Positions 34,617-42,253 of a DNA stretch of 64,000 nt are shown one piece after another. A program made the position numbers and the translations under genes. Source of the DNA: Pectobacterium cacticida. GTDB lineage: Bacteria > Pseudomonadota > Gammaproteobacteria > Enterobacterales > Enterobacteriaceae. Below the pieces are notes generated by a model. It made no database searches. It was not told the origin of the DNA and saw only the letters and a program-made list of their open reading frames with translations. Position 1 is the first letter of the stretch. Each line of letters begins with the position of its first letter. Location of the stretch: NCBI RefSeq assembly GCF_036885195.1, contig NZ_CP133656.1, forward strand, positions 620,001-684,000, in the 5' to 3' direction.

Positions 34617-34931
34617 ATGTTGATCAGTACAGTGGATAACACCGTGATTGGTAAGCGATTAAGACTAGCCCGAGTGAACAAGGGATTAAAGCAGGCAGAG
34701 CTCGGTTGCCTCGCTGGCCTGGATGAGGAAACGGCAAGCTCTCGTGTGAGCCAATATGAAAGAGAAGTCAGTGCACCAGATTTTGGGTTGGTTTCTCGGT
34801 TTGCTACAGTGCTGGATGTTCCTGAAGCGTATTTCTATGCCGTCGATGACGATCTCGCCACCTTGATCTTACAGTATCACCGTTTCAAGAAAGCCAACCC
34901 AAACTCCACGCTGCTCATCACACCTCAGTAA
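34617..34931 (+). CDS. XRE-family regulator, tandem copy 1
   Basis: 104 residues with an XRE helix-turn-helix (residues 11-72: IGKRLRLARVNKGLKQAEL, SRVSQYEREVSAPDFGLV, LDVPEAYFYAVDDDLA). I start at the ATG matching the second copy; an ATG at 34575 in frame is possible but has no counterpart there. It differs from copy 2 (35116-35430) at about 13 of 104 residues. Both genes have AACCAAAAATAAA ending exactly 66 bases before the ATG. Probably autoregulated repressors of the ICE. Confidence 0.82.
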   Translation: MLISTVDNTVIGKRLRLARVNKGLKQAELGCLAGLDEETASSRVSQYEREVSAPDFGLVSRFATVLDVPEAYFYAVDDDLATLILQYHRFKKANPNSTLLITPQ

Positions 34932-35020
34932 GATTGGTGCCCTAATGCGTCTGGTGTTCAATTCCGGTGCACTTACCCTTCTAAATTTAATTATTCCTAC
35001 TCTCAATGAATTAAATCTTC

Positions 35021-35047
35021 ATTTTTGGGTTTAAAATAACCAAAAAT
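35021..35047. promoter_or_regulatory. putative XRE operator upstream of copy 2
   Basis: ATTTTTGGGTT and AACCAAAAAT form an inverted repeat around 35034. The right half-site AACCAAAAATAAA (35038-35050) is repeated at the same distance before copy 1 (34539-34551), so it is a good candidate operator or promoter element of both paralogues. Confidence 0.5.
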
Positions 35048-35115
35048 AAATTTTAAATTTACTAGGTGAAGAACCACTTCAAGAGAGGCATAGCGGGAAC
35101 GGCGATAATCGGCTT

Positions 35116-35430
35116 ATGTTAATCTGCGAAGCAGGTAATGCCGTGATTGGTAAACGATTAAGATTGGCCCGAGTGAATGCAGGATTAAAACAGGTCGAGC
35201 TCGGTTGTCTCGCTGGGCTGGATGAAGAGACAGCGAGTTCTCGCGTAAGCCAATATGAAAGGGAAGTCAGTTCGCCGGATTTTGGTCTGGTTTGCCGTTT
35301 TGCAGCGGTGCTGGATGTGCCGGAAGCCTATTTTTATGCTGTCGATGAAGATCTCGCAACGCTAATCTTGCAGTACCATCGTTATAAGAAAAGTAACCCT
35401 AATTCTACGTTGTTGATTACCCCGCAATAG
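35116..35430 (+). CDS. XRE-family regulator, tandem copy 2
   Basis: 104 residues, close paralogue of the preceding gene, same HTH (IGKRLRLARVNAGLKQVEL, SRVSQYEREVSSPDFGLV) and same C-terminal NPNSTLLITPQ. Differences cluster at the N-terminus and at the recognition-flanking Lys22/Ala22, so the two may differ in operator or stability. Upstream sequence is also duplicated, so the duplication unit is about 500 bp including the promoter. It lies next to, and converges on, the integrase gene. Heterodimers between the two are conceivable (inference). Confidence 0.82.
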   Translation: MLICEAGNAVIGKRLRLARVNAGLKQVELGCLAGLDEETASSRVSQYEREVSSPDFGLVCRFAAVLDVPEAYFYAVDEDLATLILQYHRYKKSNPNSTLLITPQ

Positions 35431-35564
35431 ACCTTCATTCCTGTATCTGGCCTGAGTAATTTCCTGACGTTTCTAGATTTTTTGTGAAATGCTGAGGGAA
35501 AAAACTTCTCGCAGTCCGAAAAGCAGATCCTTTGATCAGGATCTGCTCTTAAGGGGGTTATCGA

Positions 35565-36836
35565 TCAGGCAGCTCCAGCCGTCTTATGTTTTTGAGCATA
35601 AATGTATGGCGCAACATATCCTTCTCGATTGGTATCTAGATAATCCGACCACCATTGCATCATCGCTTTACGGGCATCGAGATATTCAGCTTTATGGATG
35701 TAAGCCGCTCGAACGCTATTGCGTTCCTGATGACTCATTTGACGTTCAACGGCATCCTGCGACCATAGGCCAGACTCCATTAGCGCACTACAGGCCATAG
35801 CTCTGAATCCGTGGCCGCAGATTTCATCTTTTGTGTCATAACCCATCAAGCGCAGCGCCTTGTTGACCGTGTTTTCGCACATTGGTTTATACGGATTATG
35901 GTCACCGGGGAATATCAGCTCCTGATGCCCGGATATTTCCCGTATCTGTTTCAGAATAGCGATGGACTGATGGGAGAGGGGAACGATATGCGGCGTGCGC
36001 ATTTTCGCCCCACGCCCAGAGTAGCGGACACCGGGGATGGCTTCGCGGGTGGCTGGAATGGTCCAGATTTTGTTTCTAAAATCGATCTCAGACCAACGGG
36101 CAAAGCGCAATTCGCTGGAACGGATGAACAGGTGCAGGGTGAGTGAGACTGCCAAACGGGTTAATTCTCTCCCTTGCTTGTAGTCCTCAATGCTAGTCAA
36201 CAGCTCTGGCAGTCGTTCCAATGGAAGGGCAGGGTAGTGGCGTTTAACGGGAGGGGCGATTATCCCGTCCAGATTTGCCGCCGGGTTGTGCTCTATCAAC
36301 TCCTGATGCACGGCATGACGCATGATGTTGCACATATGCTGTCGGGTTCGTGCCGCCACTTCCAGCAAACCTTTTTTCTCAATCCCTTTCAGCAGGTCGA
36401 TGAAGTGGCGAGTTTTCAGTTCTGTGACTGGCAAGTGTCCAATTATCGGGAAGATATGGTTGTTCATGCTAGCAAGCAGACGGGTGGCATGGTTCTCTGA
36501 CCATGAGCGGTTGCTTTTATGCCATTCCAATGCCACATGCTTGAAGGTTTTTTCTGGTGAGGAAGTGGTTCTTTCAGCAGAGCGCTGCTGTGCAGGGTTG
36601 ATATTCTGCGCCAGCAATTTGCGGATACCATCACGCTGCTGACGAGCGTCGGCCAGAGATACATCAGGGTAGGCACCTAAGCTGAGGCGTGATTCTTTTC
36701 TATTGATGCGATATTTGAGATACCAGAGACGTGAACCGCCTGGATTAACTAAAAGGTACAGACCGTGAGAATCGGAAATTTTGAAGGGTTTTGCTGATGG
36801 TTTTAAGTTGCGGATTTTTGAGTCGTTAAGAGACAT
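35565..36836 (-). CDS. P4-type tyrosine integrase
   Basis: 423 residues: N-terminal arm-binding domain (DSKIRNLKPSAKPFKISDSH, SLGAYPDVSLADARQQRD), core-binding domain (100-195), and catalytic domain with R239 in FIRSSELRFARW, H342/R345 in GHGFRAMAC, H369 in QMSHQE and nucleophile Y379 in AAYIHK. It recombines the circular element's attP with the tRNA-Asn 3' end. It lies 160 bases from the tRNA in the same orientation, as usual for tRNA-targeting elements. All catalytic residues look intact, so the enzyme is probably active. Confidence 0.92.
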   Translation of the reverse strand: MSLNDSKIRNLKPSAKPFKISDSHGLYLLVNPGGSRLWYLKYRINRKESRLSLGAYPDVSLADARQQRDGIRKLLAQNINPAQQRSAERTTSSPEKTFKHVALEWHKSNRSWSENHATRLLASMNNHIFPIIGHLPVTELKTRHFIDLLKGIEKKGLLEVAARTRQHMCNIMRHAVHQELIEHNPAANLDGIIAPPVKRHYPALPLERLPELLTSIEDYKQGRELTRLAVSLTLHLFIRSSELRFARWSEIDFRNKIWTIPATREAIPGVRYSGRGAKMRTPHIVPLSHQSIAILKQIREISGHQELIFPGDHNPYKPMCENTVNKALRLMGYDTKDEICGHGFRAMACSALMESGLWSQDAVERQMSHQERNSVRAAYIHKAEYLDARKAMMQWWSDYLDTNREGYVAPYIYAQKHKTAGAA

Positions 36837-36996
36837 TTGGGGGTCACTCCGTCATCGAACCAACTTGACCCCAAATCTGACCACCAAATTCTCCCGATGC
36901 GGAGGGAAAACTGAAAATGCATCGGGAAAACTTTTCACGCTAACTTATTGAATCTAAATCATATAAGGATTCGCAAAGAGGCATGAAAACAAGAAT

Positions 36997-37013
36997 TTGG
37001 CTCCTCTGACTGG
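36997..37013. repeat. attR: 17-bp direct repeat within tRNA-Asn 3' end
   Basis: TTGGCTCCTCTGACTGG, identical to 2628-2644. Here it is part of the intact tRNA, so insertion restored the tRNA 3' end. Confidence 0.85.
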
Positions 37014-37073
37014 ACTCGAACCAGTGACATACGGATTAACAGTCCGCCGTTCTACCGACTGAACTACAGAGGA
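36998..37073 (-). tRNA. tRNA-Asn (anticodon GTT)
   Basis: On the minus strand 76 bases fold as a complete cloverleaf: acceptor TCCTCTG/CAGAGGA, discriminator G and encoded CCA, anticodon stem-loop CGGACTGTTAATCCG with GTT, and T arm CTGGTTCGAGTCCAG. Its 3' end is the ICE target site. tRNA-Asn genes are classic targets for pathogenicity islands in enterobacteria. Confidence 0.97.
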
Positions 37074-37402
37074 ATTGCGTTAATTGCGGTGGATAATAGC
37101 GGGCACATTTATGGTTGTCAAAGGATGTTATGGTTTGTTGCGTTTAACTGCCGAACTAATAACCAACGCGTTGAGATTGCTGCCCAAGTTAATGCGTTAG
37201 CATCTTAGAAAGATGTCAATTCGCGTATGCCGTTGCACTCTTAAATAGCAGAACCTGCTTTCATATAGTGCAGTTAGTGCGGGTATACAGTAGGTTCCCT
37301 TTTTGAATGGAGTTAATCGATTAGCGCAATCATTGCTTTTCCTTATTTTACCTCTGGTTTATCAATAAGGTATCACTTTTTCTTAGGTGTGGATGTATAA
37401 GA
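37074..37402. other. intergenic region upstream of tRNA-Asn and nac-like gene
   Basis: No gene seen. It holds the divergent promoters of tRNA-Asn and of the nac-like gene. GTGCAGTTAGTGCGGG near 37268 could be part of an NtrC enhancer, but the match is too weak to call. Confidence 0.35.
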
Positions 37403-37418
37403 TGGCGCGATTTTTGCT
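37403..37418 (+). promoter_or_regulatory. sigma-54 promoter of the nac-like gene
   Basis: TGGCGCG-N4-TTGCT, with the invariant GG (37404-37405) and GC (37416-37417) exactly 10 bases apart, fits the -24/-12 consensus. It ends 32 bases before the start codon. Sigma-54 with NtrC controls nac in enterobacteria. Confidence 0.82.
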
Positions 37419-37450
37419 ACCTCTTTAGGGTAACTATTCAGGAGGCAGAC

Positions 37451-37726
37451 ATGAATTTTAGACGGCTCAAATATTTTGTAAAAATCGTTGACATCGGTAG
37501 CCTGACACAGGCTGCTGAGTTGTTGCATATTGCACAACCAGCGCTGAGCCAGCAGGTCGCAACGCTGGAAAGTGAACTAGAAAAACAACTGCTGGTGCGG
37601 AGTCGACGCGGTGTTACTCCAACCGAAGCGGGAAAAATCCTTTATTCTCATGCACAGACGATATTGTCACAGTGCGAGCAAGCAAAGAATGCGGTAAGTG
37701 GTACACGGCAATCAATCAGCGCGTGA
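37451..37726 (+). CDS. nac: truncated Nac-like LysR regulator (DNA-binding half only)
   Basis: 91 residues beginning MNFRRLKYFVKIVDIGSLTQ, then IAQPALSQQVATLESELE and RGVTPTEAGKILYSHAQ. This is nearly the start of Nac, the nitrogen assimilation control regulator (about 305 residues in E. coli and Klebsiella). The protein stops after RQSISA with no trace of the effector domain, and a hairpin follows at once. The ribosome site CAGGAGG and sigma-54 promoter are intact, so it is probably expressed under nitrogen limitation. It could bind DNA and dimerise but lack ligand response, or be a decayed gene. Truncation seen; function inferred. Confidence 0.8.
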   Translation: MNFRRLKYFVKIVDIGSLTQAAELLHIAQPALSQQVATLESELEKQLLVRSRRGVTPTEAGKILYSHAQTILSQCEQAKNAVSGTRQSISA

Positions 37727-37740
37727 AGGCAATCTCTGGA

Positions 37741-37764
37741 GCCAGCCATTTGACGATGGCTGGC
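37741..37764 (+). terminator. hairpin after the nac-like gene
   Basis: GCCAGCCAT (37741-37749) / ATGGCTGGC (37756-37764), 9-bp stem with 6-base loop, 15 bases after the stop. No T run, so termination is only probable. Confidence 0.45.
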
Positions 37765-38178
37765 GGCGTCTATGTTGGTGCGCATAAGGGCATGAGCATA
37801 AAGATTTAAAAATACGTGATCGTTAATCACAGTTGCTTCATTTTAGGAAAGTAGTCTGCGTCAGGTAGTCCTGATGTCTTTTAAAATGGGGGAAAAGAGC
37901 CTTAAATCAGTAGAAACCCGAAAAACAAATTCTGCTTCTGTGGGTAAATATCCAGTAGCGCGCATTACGAATTCAAATCTCCCCGAGGAACCCAACGCGC
38001 TTAATTACCTACGTATGCTAACCTTCATCATTTATTAACTCAACGCGGCGCTACGTACAAGTTGCTAGACGCAATATGTACGCAGTATCTACATGTATGT
38101 TGCTACCACCAACACAATGGGCTAGGTAGGCTAACCCAACAATAATGCTCTCTGTAAGGCTAGCCGCTGAAGGAAATA
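37765..38178. other. intergenic region
   Basis: About 410 bases with no gene, repeat or RNA signal I can support. The distal part before bamE contains no intrinsic terminator that stands out. Confidence 0.3.
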
Positions 38179-38514
38179 TTACTCTAGGGCTGGCTTGTTG
38201 TTGATATGGGTTAACACACCACCACTGCTGAAAGTTAGCGTCAGCGTTTGCTGTTTTACCGATTCGTGGCCAGGCTGTTGTCGGAAAATGTAAAACCAGG
38301 TATCGCTGCCAAATGGATCCTGCATCATCGGCGTCCCAAGTGTATAAGCAACTTGTTGTTTGGTCATGCCGGTATGAATTTTTGCGACGTCGGCCGGTGC
38401 CAGATAGTTTCCTTGATTGATATCCGGCCTATAGACCGCCTTTTCCAATGTGGAACAACCAGCGGTTAATATAACAACCACCGCAGCGGCAACAGTCAGC
38501 GTTTTACAGCGCAT
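38179..38514 (-). CDS. bamE: outer-membrane assembly lipoprotein BamE (SmpA)
   Basis: 111 residues from the ATG at 38514, matching the usual start MRCKTLT. Lipoprotein signal with lipobox TAGC; mature STLEKAVYRPDINQGNYL, KIHTGMTKQQVAYTLGTP and DTWFYIFRQQPGHE are the SmpA/OmlA fold. BamE is a peripheral periplasmic lipoprotein of the BAM complex that inserts beta-barrel proteins into the outer membrane. Its position downstream of recN is the standard enterobacterial order. Confidence 0.95.
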   Translation of the reverse strand: MRCKTLTVAAAVVVILTAGCSTLEKAVYRPDINQGNYLAPADVAKIHTGMTKQQVAYTLGTPMMQDPFGSDTWFYIFRQQPGHESVKQQTLTLTFSSGGVLTHINNKPALE

Positions 38515-38667
38515 AGTAATTACATTCCTTAAGGGCATAGATCATTGATGATAATAGACCTTGCAGGACTTGGAAACCTGCAAGGCGATTGTATGACCGC
38601 TAGAAGGTAAAAAAGTTGAGCTTTTTAACCAACGATGCCACTTCATAGTGTCTGTTAACGATAGATT

Positions 38668-40329
38668 TTAAGCCGCTAGCAGTTCTTTGGCATTCGCCAG
38701 TGTGTTTTTGGTCACCGCACTCCCTCCTAAGAGGCGTGCTAGTTCTTGCAGGCGTGCTCGCTTATCTAACAACTGCATTAGTGTCTCTGTTTCAGCGCCA
38801 TCCGTTTGTTTACTCACGAAAAAGTGTTGGTGTCCATATCCAGCAACCTGAGGCAAGTGCGTCACGCACATCACCTGGGTGGACTCGCCGAGTTGACGCA
38901 GCATCTTTCCAACAGTAGCAGCGGTTGGCCCGCTAATACCCACATCAACTTCATCGAAAATCATCGCAGGAGTGTCCATTTTCTTCGCGGTTATTACCTG
39001 TATTATCAGTGCAATACGCGATAACTCCCCTCCTGATGCCACCTTTGCTAGAGTTTGGTGCGGTTGCCCAGGGTTAGTAGTCACACGGAACGTGATATTG
39101 TCAGCGCCAGTAGCTGTCAGGCACTCAGGCGTAAATTTAACATCAATAATGAAGTGTCCATGCGGCATCGCCAGTTCTCGCATATTGACGGTGATAAGCT
39201 GTGCCAGTTCATTGGCGTGGCGCTGGCGGCATTGATGTAATTGTTCTGCCAGATGCAAAGCCTGCTGATGATATTCGCCAACGGAAGCACTGAGTGTAGC
39301 GTGATCGTTTTCCTGCTGCTCAAGTTGTCGCTGTTCATCCAGCAACTGTTGATGGAATGCCGGGAGCGATTCTGGGGCTACATGGTGTTTGCGTGCGAGT
39401 GTAATCTGGCGTGACAAACGCTGCTCTAATTCATACAGTCGAATCGGGTCGAGCTCCGTTTGTTCGCAGTAGTGACGTAGCTCATCGCTAGCTTCACTCA
39501 GTTGGATGCTCGCTTCTTCGAGCATTGATAGCACACCGGACAGTTTGCCATCCAGGCTGACGAGTTCGCCAAGCTGATGTTTTATACTGTACAGCATGCT
39601 AATGATGTTCTGTTCTTCATCTTCGCTCAGTCGTTGCATGGCCTGTTGGCTCATCGTCAGTAGCTGACCACTGTTCGCCAATCGTTTGTATTCGGCATCA
39701 ATTCGTTCGTATTCACCAGTCTGTGGAGCAAATTCATTCAACTCTTTTAGTTGATATTGCAACAGTTCCCGGCGAGCCTCTCGTTCGATTGTCGCTTGTT
39801 GCAACTGCGACAGCGCGCGGCAACTTTGGTGCCATTGGTGCCAGGCTTGTTGCATTGCGGCTAGGAGTGCCGGTTCATCAGCAAAGGCATCTAAAAGGTG
39901 TTTTTGGTGGTCCGGGCGCAGTAGTAATTGATGAGCATGCTGCCCATGTACCTGAATCAGATATTGACCAAGCTCACGCAATTGAGATAACGGCACGGCA
40001 GTACCGTTAATAAAGCCGCGTGAGCGACCATCGGCACCAATGACGCGGCGCAACAGACACTCGTTGCTATCATCCAACTGGTTTTTTTCCAGCCACTGAA
40101 GGGCCATAGGGGTATCCGACAGTATAAAGCGGGCACAAATATCGGCTCGGGCAACTCCCGGCCTAACCATGCTGGCATCAGAACGATTTCCCAGGCATAA
40201 GCCAAGTGCATCTATTGCAATCGATTTCCCCGCACCGGTTTCACCAGTGATGACACTCATTCCTGATTGAAAATCAATTTCTAATTCGCGCACGATGGCG
40301 AAGTTACTAATAGTGAGTTGCGCCAGCAT
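38668..40329 (-). CDS. recN: DNA repair ATPase RecN
   Basis: 553 residues of an SMC-like protein: Walker A GETGAGKSIAIDALGL (29-44), two long central coiled-coil arms, ABC signature VASGGELSRIALI and Walker B MIFDEVDVGISG near the C-terminus. RecN acts in the nucleoid during double-strand break repair, holding ends or sister chromatids together. Two LexA-type boxes precede it, so it is SOS-induced. Normal length and order between nadK and bamE. Confidence 0.96.
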   Translation of the reverse strand: MLAQLTISNFAIVRELEIDFQSGMSVITGETGAGKSIAIDALGLCLGNRSDASMVRPGVARADICARFILSDTPMALQWLEKNQLDDSNECLLRRVIGADGRSRGFINGTAVPLSQLRELGQYLIQVHGQHAHQLLLRPDHQKHLLDAFADEPALLAAMQQAWHQWHQSCRALSQLQQATIEREARRELLQYQLKELNEFAPQTGEYERIDAEYKRLANSGQLLTMSQQAMQRLSEDEEQNIISMLYSIKHQLGELVSLDGKLSGVLSMLEEASIQLSEASDELRHYCEQTELDPIRLYELEQRLSRQITLARKHHVAPESLPAFHQQLLDEQRQLEQQENDHATLSASVGEYHQQALHLAEQLHQCRQRHANELAQLITVNMRELAMPHGHFIIDVKFTPECLTATGADNITFRVTTNPGQPHQTLAKVASGGELSRIALIIQVITAKKMDTPAMIFDEVDVGISGPTAATVGKMLRQLGESTQVMCVTHLPQVAGYGHQHFFVSKQTDGAETETLMQLLDKRARLQELARLLGGSAVTKNTLANAKELLAA

Positions 40330-40355
40330 GGTAGTTTCCTGTATGTAAAAACAAG

Positions 40356-40393
40356 GTGTGTTTACATACAGTATAAACTGGTTTTATATACAG
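40356..40393 (-). promoter_or_regulatory. LexA (SOS) boxes upstream of recN
   Basis: CTG-GTTTTATATA-CAG at 40378-40393 fits CTG-N10-CAG. A second site at 40356-40371 (GTG-N10-CAG) has one deviation. Multiple boxes upstream of recN are the rule in enterobacteria. Confidence 0.8.
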
Positions 40394-40413
40394 TAAAGTG
40401 CTGGAGGTAGATT

Positions 40414-41292
40414 TTAGAATAATTTTTTTGACCAACCAAGCTTTGAACTTAATGTGTTGAAATAACTATAATTTTTTGGGTGTATTAGGCTCAGGTGGTG
40501 CTTGCTACGGCGAATGAGGACTTCTTCACCCTCCTGTACCGGTAGTGCAATCTGACTGTCGCAACTAATTTCTAAATCGTTCGTTATGCAGGAAAACTTC
40601 AGTCGAATCGCGCTGCTGCTGCTGATGACCAGCGGACGAGCAGACAGCGTATGCGGGAACATAGGCACCAGAGCAATGGCTTCCAGAGAAGGTGTCAGTA
40701 TTGGGCCGCCAGCGGAAAGCGAATAGGCGGTTGAGCCCGTAGGGGTGGCGATAATCAGGCCATCGGAACGTTGTGAGAAAGCGAATTTGTCATCAATATA
40801 AACTTCAAATTCAATCATGTGCGCCACCTTCCCAGGGTGGAGCACGACCTCATTAATCGCGGTACTGATGCTGTCAGGCTGATTCACGCGGCAAACGTGC
40901 GCTTCCAGCATGAAGCGTTGTTCACACAAATAATGGCCAGCAAGAACGTCGGAAAGTTGCTGCTGCGCCTGATCGGGATCGAGATCGGTGAGAAAGCCTA
41001 GATTACCACGATTCACTCCGATCACTTTGATATCGTAGCGTGACAGCACGCGCGCCGCGCCTAACATATTGCCATCACCGCCGACGACAACCGCCAGATC
41101 TGCTTGTTGGCCAATATCGGCAAGGCTACCGGTCAATGCATCTTGCAGATTCAATTCGCGGGCGATTTGTTGTTCGATCACAACCGAGTACCCTTTATCC
41201 ATCAGCCAGCGATAGAGCATCTCATGCGTTGCCAATGCTGTCGGATGACGTGGATGACCGACAATACCAATACAAGTAAACGGTTTGTTCAT
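40414..41292 (-). CDS. nadK: NAD kinase
   Basis: 292 residues from the ATG at 41292 (the frame extends upstream but MNKPFTCIGIVGHPR is the family start and length). Motifs: GGDGNML (71-77) with catalytic Asp73, INRGNLGFL-type VNRGNLGFLTDLDP, and DGLIIATPTGSTAYSLSAGGP. It phosphorylates NAD to NADP in the cytosol using ATP. Divergent from grpE and followed by recN, as in E. coli. Confidence 0.96.
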   Translation of the reverse strand: MNKPFTCIGIVGHPRHPTALATHEMLYRWLMDKGYSVVIEQQIARELNLQDALTGSLADIGQQADLAVVVGGDGNMLGAARVLSRYDIKVIGVNRGNLGFLTDLDPDQAQQQLSDVLAGHYLCEQRFMLEAHVCRVNQPDSISTAINEVVLHPGKVAHMIEFEVYIDDKFAFSQRSDGLIIATPTGSTAYSLSAGGPILTPSLEAIALVPMFPHTLSARPLVISSSSAIRLKFSCITNDLEISCDSQIALPVQEGEEVLIRRSKHHLSLIHPKNYSYFNTLSSKLGWSKKLF

Positions 41293-41353
41293 TGTTGTTT
41301 TTATCCTCAGCGAGATATATCGGAAGTTGCTAAACCAATATGTGGCAAGTTCC

Positions 41354-41379
41354 CTTGAATCCCCGATTTTGATCCCCAT
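41354..41379 (+). promoter_or_regulatory. sigma-32 heat-shock promoter of grpE
   Basis: CTTGAA (41354-41359), 14-base spacer, CCCCAT (41374-41379) followed by AAT: an almost ideal RpoH promoter 44 bases before grpE. Confidence 0.88.
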
Positions 41380-41422
41380 AATAAGCAACTAGCGAGATTA
41401 ATGCTAAACCGCGGAGAATTTC

Positions 41423-42019
41423 ATGAGTAGTAAAGAACAGAAAACACCTGACGAGCAAGTGCCGGATCAAAAAGATGCCGTTGAAGGTCAGCAAGCAGAA
41501 GCCACGCCTGAGACACCAGAGACGCCAGAGGTTACCGATCCGCGAGATGCGCGCATTGCCGAACTGGAAGCGCAACTGAACGAATTGCAGCAACGCGAAC
41601 GTGATAATATTCTTCGCCTCCGGGCCGAGGCGGATAACATTCGCCGTCGTGCGGAAATGGATGTTGAAAAAGCGCATAAGTTTGCGGTGGAGAAATTTGC
41701 CAGTGAAATGCTGCCAGTTATCGATAACCTGGAACGTGCGCTGGAAACGGCGGATAAAACCGACGAATCGCTGGCGGCGATGATCGAAGGCGTTGAGCTG
41801 ACGTTGAAATCATTATTAGATGCAGTACGCAAATTTGGGATTGAAGTCGTCAGCGACGTTAATGTGCCGTTTAATCCGGAAGTACATCAGGCAATGACGA
41901 TGTTACCTTCGGCTGAGCATGAGCCAAACCACGTTATGATGGTCATGCAAAAAGGTTATACATTAAATGGTCGCTTGCTACGTCCGGCGATGGTTGCCGT
42001 ATCGAAAGCACAAGACTGA
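41423..42019 (+). CDS. grpE: nucleotide exchange factor GrpE
   Basis: 198 residues: an acidic, flexible N-terminus, a long paired helix (ARIAELEAQLNELQQRERDNI), RAEADNIRRRAEMDVEKA, and the C-terminal beta domain ending HEPNHVMMVMQKGYTLNGR and LLRPAMVAVSKA. GrpE releases ADP from DnaK and acts as its thermosensor. Start has GCGGAG upstream; a sigma-32 promoter lies before it and an intrinsic terminator after it. Confidence 0.97.
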   Translation: MSSKEQKTPDEQVPDQKDAVEGQQAEATPETPETPEVTDPRDARIAELEAQLNELQQRERDNILRLRAEADNIRRRAEMDVEKAHKFAVEKFASEMLPVIDNLERALETADKTDESLAAMIEGVELTLKSLLDAVRKFGIEVVSDVNVPFNPEVHQAMTMLPSAEHEPNHVMMVMQKGYTLNGRLLRPAMVAVSKAQD

Positions 42020-42044
42020 TATTCTCTCTTACGCGTCTTTATGC

Positions 42045-42075
42045 TAAACCCTGTGCTTCCTGCATGGGGTTTTTG
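42045..42075 (+). terminator. grpE intrinsic terminator
   Basis: AAACCCTGTGC / GCATGGGGTTT-type stem with TTCCT loop followed by TTTTTGTTTTT. Confidence 0.8.
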
Positions 42076-42183
42076 TTTTTATTTTGTTAAAATTCGATTG
42101 ATTAAACAGATGTCGCACAGATGCTTAATAACTCATCATCTTTAACTATTGCAAAAATCGATGTTGTCGTTATAAATGCGCTT

Positions 42184-42202
42184 GATAAGCATTCTCATTT
42201 TT
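42184..42202 (+). promoter_or_regulatory. Fur-like box upstream of mntH
   Basis: GATAAGCATTCTCATTTTT matches 14 of 19 bases of the Fur consensus and lies 52 bases before the start. In E. coli mntH is repressed by Fur and MntR; no MntR palindrome was recognised here. Confidence 0.5.
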
Positions 42203-42253
42203 GTGAGAGTAACCCTTAGCGTAATATAACGACAGTATTAGAAGGGTCATGCT

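Larger units (their letters stand above)
2628..37013. mobile_element. integrative conjugative element in tRNA-Asn (about 34.4 kb)
   Basis: Bounded by identical 17-bp repeats of the tRNA-Asn 3' end, with a P4-type integrase at 35565-36836 next to the intact tRNA. It carries all expected transfer parts: a relaxase (MobC), a coupling protein (MobB), a full virB1-virB11 set, an EexN-like exclusion lipoprotein, an AlpA-like candidate excisionase and ArdC antirestriction. Cargo is a methyltransferase/GHKL/receiver cassette, a cupin/ThiL-like cassette and unknown genes. The only clearly dead part is an IS30-family insertion. The cargo is markedly more AT-rich than the transfer genes, suggesting mosaic origin. 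On sequence alone it could still be transferable; this is inference. Confidence 0.88.

Noticed and set aside
37260..37290. Possible NtrC enhancer upstream of the nac-like gene
   Set aside because: Only half-site-like GTGC repeats, not a convincing dyad; the sigma-54 promoter itself is secure.
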